Assembly (NCBI GenBank): GCA_029782135.1
Contig: JAKOVI010000133.1
Location: forward strand, 74,176 to 129,331
Reading direction: 5' to 3'
Source: Bacillota bacterium
GTDB taxonomy: Bacteria; Bacillota; UBA4882; UBA10575
DNA length: 55,156 nt
Part shown: positions 25,203-34,262 of the stretch, piece by piece
Layout: the number at the start of each line of letters is the position of its first letter
Position numbering within the stretch: position 1 is the stretch's first letter
Translations under genes and position numbers: made by a program
Notes under the pieces: generated by a model
The model's input: the letters and a program-made list of their open reading frames with translations, nothing else
Database searches by the model: none
Told to the model about the DNA's origin: nothing

Positions 25203-25934
25203 ATGGGAATAATTCTGGCGGCGTCATTCCTGGGTCTACTGGTCGGGGTCGGCGGGGCCGGGTTGGGCGGTTTGGTCGCCATCTTTGTGCCCCGGATCAC
25301 CAAGCAGCAACAGAGTTTTCTGCTTGGCTTCTCCGGCGGGATCATGTTAGGGGTGGTCGGTTGGGATCTTCTCCCTGAAGCATGGGGGCTTGCCCCAAGC
25401 TATGGGTTGGGCGGGTTACTGGCCGGCGTCCTCTTTATCCTTTGTTTACGCCGGTTTTATCAAACCCCCACCCAGGATGAGACCAGCCGGTTTTCGCAAG
25501 CCGGAATCCTGCTCGGTGTCGGAATGGCTTTGCATAACTTCCCGGAAGGAATCGCCGTGGGTACTACTTTCTCCCATGATCCCCTCTCGAAACTCTGGTG
25601 GGAACTCTCCCTTTTAATGGCTGTTCATAATATCCCGGAAGGACTGGCGGTTGCGACAACCTTACGCTTGGGGAAGACCGGCTGGGCAAAGATAGCCTTG
25701 GCGTTAATCCTGGCCGAAGTACCGATGAGCATCGGCGCTCTTTGTGGCGGGGTGCTTGGGATTGCCACCACCCCCTGGACCGCCTCCGCCCTTGGTTTTG
25801 CCGGTGGCGCCATGCTGGTTTTGGTGGGAACCGAAGTACTGCCCTTAGCCCGGCATTTAGCCGGAGGGGCTTCCGTAATGACCGGCCTGGTTGCGGGAGC
25901 CGGAACTGCCTGGCTCCTTAGTGTCTTGCTTTAA
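25203..25934 (+). CDS. ZIP family metal transporter
   Basis: A 243-residue ZIP permease with eight predicted membrane segments. The metal-binding signatures of helices 4 and 5 are both present: HNFPEGIAVG and HNIPEGLAVA, with a further EVPMSIGAL in the next helix. It should import divalent metals such as zinc, iron or manganese. ATG 25203 follows GGGGGAG. It is monocistronic and no metal-regulator box was found in the short 84-108 bp upstream region. Confidence 0.9.
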   Translation: MGIILAASFLGLLVGVGGAGLGGLVAIFVPRITKQQQSFLLGFSGGIMLGVVGWDLLPEAWGLAPSYGLGGLLAGVLFILCLRRFYQTPTQDETSRFSQAGILLGVGMALHNFPEGIAVGTTFSHDPLSKLWWELSLLMAVHNIPEGLAVATTLRLGKTGWAKIALALILAEVPMSIGALCGGVLGIATTPWTASALGFAGGAMLVLVGTEVLPLARHLAGGASVMTGLVAGAGTAWLLSVLL

Positions 25935-26018
25935 TCCATTCTCCCAACCGGCGTTCAACCCAAAATGCATAAACCCCCTTGCTCTGGAGAAAATACAGAG
26001 GAAGGAGGTATTTAATGT

Positions 26019-26240
26019 ATGCATAAAAGTAACGTCAATGTCAAGTGTTATGTGGACAGTTGCTACTATTGGGGCCAAAACAATTTCTGCGAGGCAGAGA
26101 CGATCGAGGTCGACAACCAAACCGTCGGTGACCGGAGCATGGAGATCGGTAGCTTAGGCGATGCGCAGAATGAAGCAAAAACCTCCAAGGAAACTTATTG
26201 CCGGACCTTCAAGCCTAAAAACCAGGAGAAAAATTTTTAA
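26019..26240 (+). CDS. DUF1540 domain protein
   Basis: A 73-residue protein with one DUF1540 domain: VKCYVDSCYYWGQNNFCEA, then TIEVDNQ, and a final TYCRTFKPK. Four cysteines (spacings C-x4-C, C-x8-C and a distal Cys) suggest metal binding. DUF1540 proteins are common in clostridia and spore formers; their function is not known. GGAAGGAGG precedes it; an ATG four bases earlier opens only a 3-codon frame, so ATG 26019 is the start. A terminator overlaps the stop codon. Confidence 0.82.
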   Translation: MHKSNVNVKCYVDSCYYWGQNNFCEAETIEVDNQTVGDRSMEIGSLGDAQNEAKTSKETYCRTFKPKNQEKNF

Positions 26241-26266
26241 CCGCCCAACAATGGGCGGTTCTCCTT
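26239..26266. terminator. Bidirectional terminator between DUF1540 and vanY-type gene
   Basis: AACCGCCC/GGGCGGTT stem of 8 bp with a 6-base loop, followed by CTCCTTTTT on plus and by AAAAATTTTT on minus. It lies between two converging stops. Confidence 0.85.
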
Positions 26267-26267
26267 T

Positions 26268-27038
26268 TTATTTAAACCCCACATATTCTTCGAGGGTTAT
26301 CCCCTCTTCTTTAATTCTCTGCGCCGCTTGGCGGCCGACATAGCGAAGATGCCAAGGTTCATACTGGTAACCCGTGATCTCCTCTTTTCCCTTCGGGTAA
26401 CGGATAATAAAACCATATTCCGCAGCATGGTCGGCCAGCCATTTTCCTTCCTTTGTTTCACCGAATTCCTCGATTAATTGGTATTTAACAGACGCACACG
26501 AGACATCGATCGCCAAACCCGTTTGATGCTCACTTTCCCCGGGCCGGGCGCTGACCTGGTTTGCTACTTCTTCTCCGCGCTGGCGGGCGTTATACGCAAA
26601 AATCTCAGCCTGTCGTTCATACGACCGGTAAGCCGATACACCAACCAACTCTATCCCTTCGCGGCGGGCGGCGTCAAATAATTCCTCCAGCGCTTCTGCG
26701 GCTTCCTTCCGCATCCGCTTTTTCGGAAGATCCTCCGTAAAAGAAAACGGAACCTTCGGAACGGTCAGATCCGGAGGGATATATTCCGCCGTCAGATGAT
26801 GTTTCTTATTGACCACTAACGTAAAGGCCAACTCCTGCTCTGCCTCCCGCCCCGTGGTTTTCGTTGGCTCATCCCCAGGTAAGCGCGGAGAATGTTCCCT
26901 GTCGCCCGGAGGGGACACCTTAAAACCTGTGATCACTAATCTATTTATACTGCTTTGCCCGCTAAGCGAAACAAAGAAAGCAAGAAGGATTGTAAGGAAA
27001 CAGATCCCTCCGATCGAAAACCGGTAAGCCTTTTTCAT
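26268..27038 (-). CDS. D-alanyl-D-alanine carboxypeptidase, VanY/M15B family
   Basis: A 256-residue exported zinc peptidase. Residues 1-28 are a signal peptide or anchor (MKKAYRFSIGGICFLTILLAFFV by pattern). The M15B motifs are GESEHQTGLAIDVS (zinc His and Asp) and EPWHLRYVG (catalytic Glu and zinc His). It removes the terminal D-Ala from peptidoglycan stem peptides outside the membrane. The linker between the anchor and catalytic domain is low in structure. It is a single gene, divergent from ilvD; there are no vancomycin resistance genes nearby, so a housekeeping or sporulation wall role is more likely. Confidence 0.92.
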   Translation of the reverse strand: MKKAYRFSIGGICFLTILLAFFVSLSGQSSINRLVITGFKVSPPGDREHSPRLPGDEPTKTTGREAEQELAFTLVVNKKHHLTAEYIPPDLTVPKVPFSFTEDLPKKRMRKEAAEALEELFDAARREGIELVGVSAYRSYERQAEIFAYNARQRGEEVANQVSARPGESEHQTGLAIDVSCASVKYQLIEEFGETKEGKWLADHAAEYGFIIRYPKGKEEITGYQYEPWHLRYVGRQAAQRIKEEGITLEEYVGFK

Positions 27039-27140
27039 TTATATCTTCCCCCACACGGATTCATGTCTTTAACTGTGATTTTTTAAGGTCAACCTGTAAG
27101 CCATTATAACATCATAAGGGACAAAAATGAATATGTTAAT

Positions 27141-27162
27141 CACAGTCAGAATCTGACTTGTG
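27141..27162. promoter_or_regulatory. Candidate operator between vanY-type gene and ilvD
   Basis: CACA-GTCAGA-A-TCTGAC-T-TGTG is a near-perfect 10-bp-arm inverted repeat in the 234-bp divergent intergenic region. It has the size and symmetry of a dimeric repressor site. No T-box or leader-peptide terminator was seen before ilvD. Confidence 0.45.
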
Positions 27163-27272
27163 ACAACCAATGATTTCATGGATAAAGCTTATGTTGGATA
27201 AAGGATTTTGCCTACTAATCGCGAAAAGAGAAGAAACTCTAGCGTAGTATCCTTAACCACAGGGGAGGTATT

Positions 27273-28937
27273 ATGATGCGTAGTGATCAAGTGAAAACAG
27301 GGGTAACCCGGGCACCCCACCGTTCTCTCTTCAAAGCAATGGGGTATACCGATCGGGAACTGGAACGGCCTCTCATCGGAATTGCCAATTCCTTTAATGA
27401 AATAATCCCCGGCCATATTCACCTCCGGACCATCACCGAAGCCGTGAAAGCCGGCATTCGCCTGGCCGGCGGAACACCGGTCGAGTTTGGCGTAATTGGT
27501 GTCTGTGACGGGATTGCGATGGGGCATGAGGGTATGAAGTACTCCTTGGCCAGCCGGGAGTTGATTGCCGACTCGATTGAAACGATGGCCAATGCCCACG
27601 CGTTCGACGGTTTAGTCCTGATTCCGAACTGCGATAAGATCGTCCCAGGGATGCTGATGGCCGCCGCGCGCCTTAATCTCCCGGCGATCGTCGTCAGCGG
27701 GGGGCCGATGCTCGCCGGCGAACTGAACGACCAACGGCTCGATCTCAACTCGGTCTTTGAAGGGGTTGGTGCGCAGGCCGCCGGGAAGATTTCCGAAGAA
27801 GAGCTGGCTGCCATTGAAGAAAGGGCCTGTCCGGGCTGTGGCTCTTGCTCCGGGATGTTCACTGCCAACACAATGAACTGTTTAACGGAAGTATTAGGAT
27901 TGGCCCTGCCCGGGAACGGGACGATCCCGGCGGTGGACGCCCGCCGCCTCCGGCTGGCCAAAGAAACGGGTTTTCAGATCATGGACCTGGTCAAAAAGCA
28001 GCTTACACCGCGTTCCATCTTAACGAAGGCATCCTTCACCAATGCGCTCACTGTTGACATGGCGATTGGCGGTTCCACTAATACGATTTTACATCTGCCC
28101 GCAATCGCCCACGAGGTGGGGATTAAACTTGAACTCAACTGGATCAACGAACTGAGTGCCAAGGTCCCTCACCTTTGCCACCTCCGGCCGGCGGGTCCCC
28201 ATCATATTCAAGATTTGGATGCCGCGGGCGGTATTCCGGCGCTCCTCGCCACCCTGGCGATGCAAAACCTGCTTGATCTTAACACCATGACGGTTGCCGG
28301 GCGGACGATTGGAGAGAATATTAAAGGAATAAAATTACGGGAGCAAAAGGTGATCCGGCCGGTGCACGATCCTTACCACCAAACAGGCGGCTTGGCTGTT
28401 CTCTTCGGATCCTTAGCACCGGACGGGGCGGTGGTTAAACAAGCAGCCGTCGATCCGGAGATGTTGGTCCATCAAGGACCGGCCCGTGTTTTCGACCAGG
28501 AAGAAGCGGCGGTTCAGGCCATCTTTGGCGGTCAGATTAACCCCGGTGATGTGATTATCATCCGCTACGAGGGACCGCAAGGCGGGCCCGGGATGCGGGA
28601 GATGCTCTCGCCGACCTCTGCGATCGCCGGAATGGGCTTGGACCGGACGGTTGCTTTGGTGACCGACGGGCGTTTTTCCGGCGCCAGCCGGGGTGCATCA
28701 ATCGGCCATGTCTCGCCGGAAGCGGCCAGTGGTGGTCCTTTAGCCCTGGTTAAGGAAGGCGACCTCATCCAGATTGATATTCCGGCCCGGCGCCTTGATC
28801 TCCTGGTTGATCCGGAGGAACTGGCGAAGCGGAAGGCCGCCTGGCGTCCGCCAGCGCCGAAAGTAACCCACGGTTATCTTGCCCGTTATGCCAAACTGGT
28901 CAAATCCGCCAATACAGGAGCGATTATTGATGTCTAA
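27273..28937 (+). CDS. ilvD: Dihydroxy-acid dehydratase
   Basis: A 554-residue IlvD, converting 2,3-dihydroxy-isovalerate and -methylvalerate to the keto acids of valine and isoleucine. Cluster cysteines C120 (PNCDKIVPG) and C192 ([11 protein letters not shown]) are present. At the third cysteine position of [2Fe-2S] enzymes this protein has Gly ([10 protein letters not shown]), as in E. coli-type oxygen-labile [4Fe-4S] enzymes, in keeping with an anaerobe. GGGGAGG precedes the first of two adjacent ATGs. The stop overlaps the start of the next small gene. No ilvB, N or C is in the window. Confidence 0.96.
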   Translation: MMRSDQVKTGVTRAPHRSLFKAMGYTDRELERPLIGIANSFNEIIPGHIHLRTITEAVKAGIRLAGGTPVEFGVIGVCDGIAMGHEGMKYSLASRELIADSIETMANAHAFDGLVLIPNCDKIVPGMLMAAARLNLPAIVVSGGPMLAGELNDQRLDLNSVFEGVGAQAAGKISEEELAAIEERACPGCGSCSGMFTANTMNCLTEVLGLALPGNGTIPAVDARRLRLAKETGFQIMDLVKKQLTPRSILTKASFTNALTVDMAIGGSTNTILHLPAIAHEVGIKLELNWINELSAKVPHLCHLRPAGPHHIQDLDAAGGIPALLATLAMQNLLDLNTMTVAGRTIGENIKGIKLREQKVIRPVHDPYHQTGGLAVLFGSLAPDGAVVKQAAVDPEMLVHQGPARVFDQEEAAVQAIFGGQINPGDVIIIRYEGPQGGPGMREMLSPTSAIAGMGLDRTVALVTDGRFSGASRGASIGHVSPEAASGGPLALVKEGDLIQIDIPARRLDLLVDPEELAKRKAAWRPPAPKVTHGYLARYAKLVKSANTGAIIDV

Positions 28938-29145
28938 ATCCGCGGCGTTCGTGACCGTTCATGAAGTGCAAAACCCATCAACGGCCGAGTTGATCAAGAG
29001 TATTCTGGAGAGCGCCGGGATCGAATGTTTTATCCCTGACCACAACCTTGGCCTCCTCTACGGTGGGGCGCTCGGCCTGAAAATTCAGGTACGCCCGGAA
29101 GATGTGGAGAAGGCCAATACCATCATCGCCCAACTCGATCTCTAG
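28930..29145 (+). CDS. DUF2007 domain protein
   Basis: A 71-residue protein. The pattern [20 protein letters not shown], then [12 protein letters not shown], and a final [17 protein letters not shown] is that of DUF2007, a ferredoxin-like fold described as a putative signal-transducing or regulatory domain, function unknown. Its ATG lies inside the last codons of ilvD (8-bp overlap), with ACAGGAG 7 bases upstream, so it is translationally coupled to ilvD. The frame extends 17 codons further up, but that part is simply ilvD read in another frame. Confidence 0.85.
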   Translation: MSKSAAFVTVHEVQNPSTAELIKSILESAGIECFIPDHNLGLLYGGALGLKIQVRPEDVEKANTIIAQLDL

Positions 29146-29397
29146 GGATGCCACTGTTTCGCGCTGCCGCTCCCTTACCCCTGCAGGACACGGCGTCAAT
29201 CCTTTTCCCTCCCAAACAGGAAGTAACGGGAACGGTCAACTTCGATCCCAACCGGACCAGGGAGATCTCTATTTAAATTAAGTATAATTATGGAACGCCC
29301 CACCGGGCGTTCTATATTTATACGTTATAATCTCTACAGAGACCCTTTAGCTTGGGTGTTTAATAGATATTTATACATTATTTTTGCATAATAATTA
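29146..29397. other. Intergenic stretch between DUF2007 gene and the arg promoter
   Basis: No gene is seen. A GAACGCCC-CACC-GGGCGTTC hairpin (29293-29312) followed by TATATTTAT may be a weak terminator. After it the sequence becomes very AT-rich (29313-29400), with several TATAAT-like hexamers (about 29284 and 29329), leading into the argC promoter. Confidence 0.5.
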
Positions 29398-29426
29398 TTG
29401 CATAAATTCCACCAATCCGTTATAAT
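29374..29426 (+). promoter_or_regulatory. argC promoter with candidate ArgR-binding region
   Basis: TTGCAT (29398-29403), 17-bp spacer, TATAAT (29421-29426). The -35 lies in an AT-rich tract with two direct copies of TTGCATAA (29384-29391 and 29398-29405) and the palindrome AATAATTATT between them. This resembles arginine-repressor ARG boxes, AT-rich 18-mers often found in pairs, but the match is only approximate. Confidence 0.55.
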
Positions 29427-29533
29427 GACAGCAGATCCTTAATGTTATACATAGGCGACACGCCGCTAAAGACGATCATTTGCGCCGGCAGGTTTTGCCC
29501 GGCAATTTCGGAAAAAGAAAGTAGGATTGCACA

Positions 29534-30577
29534 ATGATTAAAGTTGGAATTATCGGTGTCAACGGTTATGGTGGCGGAGAACTCCTCCGGCTCCTCGCCG
29601 CTCATCCGGAGGCTGAAGTAACAGTTGTCGCTTCCCGTTCCCAGGCCGGCCGGACCATTGCGCAGGTTTTTCCGTCTTTTCGCGGTACCCGTTGGGGGCA
29701 CCTGGTCGTCAGTGACCAGTCCTCACCGGAGTTTGACGAATGTGATCTGGTCTTTTTAGCCCTCCCCCACGGCGTCTCCGCGGCTTGCGCTCCCACCTTT
29801 TTGGCAAAGGGAATTAAAGTTATCGACCTGGGTGCGGATTTCCGCTTGAAAGAAGCAGCCGTTTATGCGGAGTGGTACAATCAACAGCACCCCCATCCGG
29901 AACTGTTGCAGGAAGCGGTCTACGGGTTACCGGAATTAAACAGGGAGGAGATCAAGAAGGCCCGCTTGATCGGGAATCCCGGCTGTTACCCGACCAGTAT
30001 TTTATTGGCTTTAGCGCCGCTCCTGCCAACGGATCTCCGCGCGGACGGTGTGATCATCGTTGACTCCAAATCCGGGATCTCCGGCGCCGGGCGCACCACC
30101 AAGGATGAGCTCCATTTTCCCGAAGCCGACCAGGATTTCCGGGCCTATGGGCTGGTGAAACATCGCCACCTTCCGGAGATTGAACAGGAAGCTTCGAAAC
30201 TGGCCGGAAAGGAAGTGCTGGTCTCTTTCACCCCGCATCTGATTCCGGTCAGCCGCGGGATCTTCTCCACCCTTAATCTAGCCGCCGGGCGGGCAACTTC
30301 CACCCAAGAGTTGACAGAACTTTATCAAGCATTTTATAAAAAAGAACCGTTTGTCACGGTCCTTACCGGGAATGACCTGCCGCAAACCAAAGCTGTTCTT
30401 TATACTAACCGTGTGCAACTGGCCGTCCGCTACGACAGCCGGACCAACCGGATCATCATCCTCTCTGTCCTGGATAACTTGGTGAAGGGTGCCGCCGGGC
30501 AGGCGATCCAGAATATGAATCTTCTTTTTGGCCTGAAAGAAACCACCGGCCTTGACGCCCCGGGCCTCTGGCCTTAA
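29534..30577 (+). CDS. argC: N-acetyl-gamma-glutamyl-phosphate reductase
   Basis: A 347-residue ArgC, NADPH-dependent reduction of N-acetylglutamyl phosphate to the semialdehyde (third step to ornithine). The Rossmann start is VGIIGVNGYGGGELLRLL, and the catalytic cysteine is in GNPGCYPTSILLAL. The LFLALPHG block and the final DNLVKGAAGQAIQNMN are typical. ATG 29534 follows GTAGGA. First gene of argC-J-B-D with argG after it. The 2-kb order C-J-B-D is the standard Firmicute arrangement with a recycled acetyl group. Confidence 0.97.
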   Translation: MIKVGIIGVNGYGGGELLRLLAAHPEAEVTVVASRSQAGRTIAQVFPSFRGTRWGHLVVSDQSSPEFDECDLVFLALPHGVSAACAPTFLAKGIKVIDLGADFRLKEAAVYAEWYNQQHPHPELLQEAVYGLPELNREEIKKARLIGNPGCYPTSILLALAPLLPTDLRADGVIIVDSKSGISGAGRTTKDELHFPEADQDFRAYGLVKHRHLPEIEQEASKLAGKEVLVSFTPHLIPVSRGIFSTLNLAAGRATSTQELTELYQAFYKKEPFVTVLTGNDLPQTKAVLYTNRVQLAVRYDSRTNRIIILSVLDNLVKGAAGQAIQNMNLLFGLKETTGLDAPGLWP

Positions 30578-30587
30578 ACCACCGGCT

Positions 30588-30612
30588 CCGGCCTGACCCC
30601 CGGTCAGGCCGG
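30588..30612 (+). other. Stable intercistronic hairpin between argC and argJ
   Basis: CCGGCCTGACC-CCC-GGTCAGGCCGG is a perfect 11-bp stem with a three-base loop, with no T-run after it. It may protect or process the arg mRNA; it is not a terminator. Confidence 0.7.
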
Positions 30613-30675
30613 CAAGCTACTGGATTGGGCTAAAAAAGGGAATGCGATATTATCAATCAAGCAAAGGAGCGACAA

Positions 30676-31875
30676 ATGATGTCAACAACCGTTAATGGAA
30701 TTACTTTTCCCCGCGGTTTTAAAGCAGCCGGCCTGGCTTGCGGGATCAAAAAAGATAGCCGGCCCGATCTCGCACTGGTCTATTCTGAAGTTCCGGCCGC
30801 GGCGGCCGCCGTCTTTACCACCAACCGGGTACAGGCTGCGCCCGTCACCGTCAGCCGCGAACATATAAAAAGTGGTTCCGCGCAGGCCATCTTACTGAAC
30901 AGCGGGAATGCCAATGCCTGTACCGGTGTCAAGGGGTTGGCCGACGCGAAAACAACGGCGGGCGCCGTGGCAAGCCTGCTCAATTGCCGCCCGGAAGCCG
31001 TTTTACTCGCCTCGACCGGGGTAATCGGTGTTCCCCTCCCCCTCCAGGCGATTCTTGATTCATTATCCGCCCTCACCACCCGGCTGTCAACCGAAGGCGG
31101 GGCGGAGGCCGCCCAGGCGATCATGACCACCGATACTTTCCCCAAAGAAGCAGCGGTCACGGTCGAGCTCGGAGGAAGAGAGGTCCGGATTGGCGGAATG
31201 GCAAAAGGGTCGGGGATGATCCACCCACAGATGGCTACGTTGTTAGGGGTAATTACCACCGACGCCCCGCTCGGCCATGAAGTCTTAAACGCTGTCTTAC
31301 ACCAGGTCATCGACCAGACTTTTAACCGGATTACCGTGGACGGCGATACCAGTACCAACGATACCGTCTTTTTACTGGCCAACGGCTGCGCCGGGGGAGA
31401 AAAGATTAACGGGGGCAAGGAACTGGAGAAGTTCAGCGCTGCCCTCTATCAAGTCGCTTCGCGTCTCGCCCACATGATTGTGAAAGACGGCGAAGGCGCA
31501 ACGAAATTTCTGACCATCCAGGTCGTGGGGGCCCGGACGGAAAAAGAAGCGGAGACCGCCGCCCGGGCGGTGGCCAACTCCAATCTGGTCAAGACCGCTT
31601 TCTTTGGCGAGGACGCCAACTGGGGACGGATTTTGGCGGCCGTCGGTTACTCCGGGATTGATTTTACCCCGGAGAAAACCGAAATCTTGTTGGCGGGTCT
31701 TCCAGTCTTTGCCGGCACTGGACTGCCGTTTAGCGAGGAAACCGCCAAAGCGCTCTTACAGCAAAAAGAGGTTACAGTAAAGATCAACCTCCACCAGGGA
31801 GAAGCGGAAGCAACCATTTGGACTTGTGACTTATCATATGATTATGTGAAGATCAACGGCTCTTACCGGAGCTAA
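30676..31875 (+). CDS. argJ: Bifunctional ornithine acetyltransferase/N-acetylglutamate synthase
   Basis: A 399-residue ArgJ. It moves the acetyl group from N-acetylornithine to glutamate, and in bifunctional forms also uses acetyl-CoA. The precursor cleaves itself before a threonine to give two chains; the site is recognisable around residue 188 in KGSGMIHPQMATLLG. The DGDTSTNDT block after it is also conserved. AAAGGAG lies 6 bases before the first of two adjacent ATGs. Whether it is mono- or bifunctional cannot be told; no argA is in the window. Confidence 0.96.
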   Translation: MMSTTVNGITFPRGFKAAGLACGIKKDSRPDLALVYSEVPAAAAAVFTTNRVQAAPVTVSREHIKSGSAQAILLNSGNANACTGVKGLADAKTTAGAVASLLNCRPEAVLLASTGVIGVPLPLQAILDSLSALTTRLSTEGGAEAAQAIMTTDTFPKEAAVTVELGGREVRIGGMAKGSGMIHPQMATLLGVITTDAPLGHEVLNAVLHQVIDQTFNRITVDGDTSTNDTVFLLANGCAGGEKINGGKELEKFSAALYQVASRLAHMIVKDGEGATKFLTIQVVGARTEKEAETAARAVANSNLVKTAFFGEDANWGRILAAVGYSGIDFTPEKTEILLAGLPVFAGTGLPFSEETAKALLQQKEVTVKINLHQGEAEATIWTCDLSYDYVKINGSYRS

Positions 31876-31913
31876 GTCTGTTAGAAAGGTGTTGTTTCCG
31901 TAACCGGCTCTCT

Positions 31914-31933
31914 CCTAGTCATCGATGATTAGG
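31914..31933. promoter_or_regulatory. 20-bp palindrome upstream of argB
   Basis: CCTAGTCATCGATGATTAGG is palindromic except for one base pair. It lies in the 164-bp gap between argJ and argB, where a TATAAA-like -10 is also visible near 32014. It could be an operator or an intercistronic hairpin. Confidence 0.4.
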
Positions 31934-32039
31934 TGATTAATCGAAAACTGTCTTTCCTTTGGGGCCGGGTCCATAGGAACTGTTATGGTGCTTGGCCTAA
32001 TGAGCTTATTTTGATTATAAACGTAAAGGAATGATTGGC

Positions 32040-32915
32040 ATGAATTTTACAGACCGCGCCCAAGTTTTGATTGAAGCGATCCCCTATATTCGCTCCTTTT
32101 ACGGGAAAACTTTTGTCATTAAGTACGGCGGCAGTGCCATGTTAAATGAGGAGCTCAAGCAAGCGGTGATCCTTGATTTGATTCTCCTTAAATATTTGGG
32201 ATTAAATCCGGTCGTCGTCCACGGCGGCGGCCCGGAGATCTCCTCCCTCCTCAAGCGGCTCGGGAAAGAGACCGTCTTTGCCCATGGACAACGCGTTACC
32301 GATGCCGAGACCATGGCGCTCGTGAATATGGTTTTGGCCGGCAAGATTAATAAAGAAATTGTCGCTTTATTCAACCAGTTAGGCGGCAAAGCAATCGGTC
32401 TTTCCGGCCAAGACGGCAGCTTGCTCGTCGCAAAGAAAAAGCTCCTCCCCGGGGAGGAGATCGATTTAGGCTTTGTCGGCGAAGTGGAGACAATCCATAC
32501 TTCCTTGATCCATACCTTGCTCGAGAAGAGTTATATCCCGGTGGTTGCGCCGGTTGGCGTCGGCCGGGACGGACATTTTTATAATATTAACGCCGATACC
32601 GTCGCCGGTGAACTGGCCGGCGCTTTAAAGGCGGAAAAGTTGATCTTGCTCACCGACACCGAAGGGATCCTGGCTGATCCGGCCGACCCGGCCAGTCTGA
32701 TCTCGGTGCTCACCACGAAAGAGGCCCAATGTTTAATCGAAGCCGGCCGGATTGACGGCGGGATGATCCCCAAGGTCGAGGCCTGCGCCTCCGCGCTCCG
32801 CCAGGGGGTCAAGCGCACCCATATTATTGACGGCCGCCGCCTCCACTCTCTTTTACTCGAAGTTTTAACCGACCAAGGAATAGGCACGATGGTCGTCGAA
32901 GAGAAGGAGGAATAA
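32040..32915 (+). CDS. argB: Acetylglutamate kinase
   Basis: A 291-residue amino-acid kinase family enzyme, phosphorylating N-acetylglutamate. Motifs: VIKYGGSAM, VVVHGGGPEIS, GLSGQDGSL and the ATP-binding LTDTEGILAD. The N-terminal helix before the core (RAQVLIEAIPYIRSFYGKT) is the segment that links hexamers in arginine-inhibited forms, so feedback inhibition by arginine is likely (family knowledge applied by inference). The frame opens at 32031, but AAAGGA nearly touches that codon; ATG 32040 has the right spacing. Confidence 0.96.
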   Translation: MNFTDRAQVLIEAIPYIRSFYGKTFVIKYGGSAMLNEELKQAVILDLILLKYLGLNPVVVHGGGPEISSLLKRLGKETVFAHGQRVTDAETMALVNMVLAGKINKEIVALFNQLGGKAIGLSGQDGSLLVAKKKLLPGEEIDLGFVGEVETIHTSLIHTLLEKSYIPVVAPVGVGRDGHFYNINADTVAGELAGALKAEKLILLTDTEGILADPADPASLISVLTTKEAQCLIEAGRIDGGMIPKVEACASALRQGVKRTHIIDGRRLHSLLLEVLTDQGIGTMVVEEKEE

Positions 32916-32919
32916 TAAG

Positions 32920-34107
32920 ATGGATGACTTGTTAGCGCGGGCGGAAAAAGTGCTCTTCAACAATGTCCGGCGCTACCCGGTTGTCTTCACCCGGGCTGAA
33001 GGGTCACGGGTTTATGATGCCGCCGGGCGGGAATATATCGATTTTCTCTCCGGAATTGCCGTCCAAGCGGCCGGCCATTCCCACCCGCGGATCGCGGCTA
33101 CCATCCGGCGACAAGCGGAGAAGATCATACACGTCTCCAACTATTTTTATCTCGAAGAACAGATCGCGCTCGCCGAAAAACTCGTCGCCCTCTCCGGGAT
33201 GGACCGCGTCTTTTTCTGTAATAGCGGGGCAGAGGCCAATGAAGCAGCGATCAAATTGGCCCGTAAATACGGCCGCCAGCAACTCGGCGGCAAATATGAG
33301 ATCGTCAGCGCCCTTAACTCCTTTCACGGCCGGACTTTAGGGGCCTTAGCCGCCACCGGGCAACCGAAATACCAGGAATCCTTTGGCCCCCTCCCCGCCG
33401 GGTTCAAGTATGCGCCATTTAATGACCTCGCGGCGTGGGAGGCGGCCGTCACCGACCAAACCTGTGCCTTCCTTCTCGAACTGGTCCAGGGTGAAGGCGG
33501 TGTCCATCCGGTCTCCCGCGCGTTCCTGGATGGAATCGCTACCCTCTGCCGCAAACACCAGATCCTGCTCATCCTGGATGAAGTCCAAACCGGGCTCGGC
33601 CGGACCGGGAAATTCTTTGCCTGGGAACATTTCGGGATTAAACCGGATATCCTCACGACGGCCAAAGCATTAGGCGCCGGGGTTCCCCTCGGGGCAATGC
33701 TGGCGACCGGAAAAGTTGCATCCGTCCTCGCCCCGGGCGACCACAGCACCACGGTGGGCGGCGGCGGCCTTGCCTTTGCGGTTGGCCTTGAAGTACTCCG
33801 TCTCCTGGAGGAGGAGAACCTTCCGGCCCGGGCGGCCCGCTTGGGCGCCGAACTACAGACACTCTTTCGATCCTGGCAACAGGAACTGCCGGTCATCAAA
33901 GAGGTCAGGGGGTGGGGTTTAATGCTTGCCCTGGAGTTAACAGTCCCGTCCGGACCGGTTGCCCAACAATGTTTTGAAAACGGTTTGCTGATTAATGCGG
34001 TTTCGCCCACCGCGCTGCGTCTTCTGCCCGCCCTGAACATTGATCGTTCCGACCTTGAAGCGGGGCTCTCAATCTTAAAGGCTGTCCTAAAGGAGTTTGT
34101 CAAGTAA
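32920..34107 (+). CDS. argD: Acetylornithine aminotransferase
   Basis: A 395-residue class III PLP aminotransferase that makes N-acetylornithine from the semialdehyde and glutamate. Motifs: [32 protein letters not shown], the PLP-contact [14 protein letters not shown] and the Schiff-base lysine in [16 protein letters not shown]. Four bases separate it from argB; GAGGAATAATAAG precedes ATG 32920. ArgD enzymes often also serve in lysine synthesis as succinyl-DAP aminotransferase. Confidence 0.96.
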   Translation: MDDLLARAEKVLFNNVRRYPVVFTRAEGSRVYDAAGREYIDFLSGIAVQAAGHSHPRIAATIRRQAEKIIHVSNYFYLEEQIALAEKLVALSGMDRVFFCNSGAEANEAAIKLARKYGRQQLGGKYEIVSALNSFHGRTLGALAATGQPKYQESFGPLPAGFKYAPFNDLAAWEAAVTDQTCAFLLELVQGEGGVHPVSRAFLDGIATLCRKHQILLILDEVQTGLGRTGKFFAWEHFGIKPDILTTAKALGAGVPLGAMLATGKVASVLAPGDHSTTVGGGGLAFAVGLEVLRLLEEENLPARAARLGAELQTLFRSWQQELPVIKEVRGWGLMLALELTVPSGPVAQQCFENGLLINAVSPTALRLLPALNIDRSDLEAGLSILKAVLKEFVK

Positions 34108-34262
34108 GCGCCGAACAAAGATCTGCGCAAACAAGGAGAAGCAATCAGCTAATTTTTTGTTTGAAGGAGTTACAGAAGACAGACAAAAGCCTGCTCCCGG
34201 GGTTACGAGACCGGGTTAGTATAGGGTTTTTCCAAAAGCCCAATTTTGAGGAGGTTGTAGTA

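Noticed and set aside
27039-27272. T-box or leader-peptide attenuator before ilvD
   Set aside because: No T-box core sequence, no run of Leu/Val/Ile codons and no terminator/antiterminator pair could be seen.
33324-34130. 268-codon antisense frame over argD
   Set aside because: Long only because GC-rich argD codons leave few stops on the other strand; composition (Ser/Arg/Pro-rich) is typical of antisense shadows.
34108-34262. N-terminal extension of argG or riboswitch in its leader
   Set aside because: The in-frame extension lacks similarity and a ribosome site; the CCCGG/CCGGG repeats are short and give no convincing structure.
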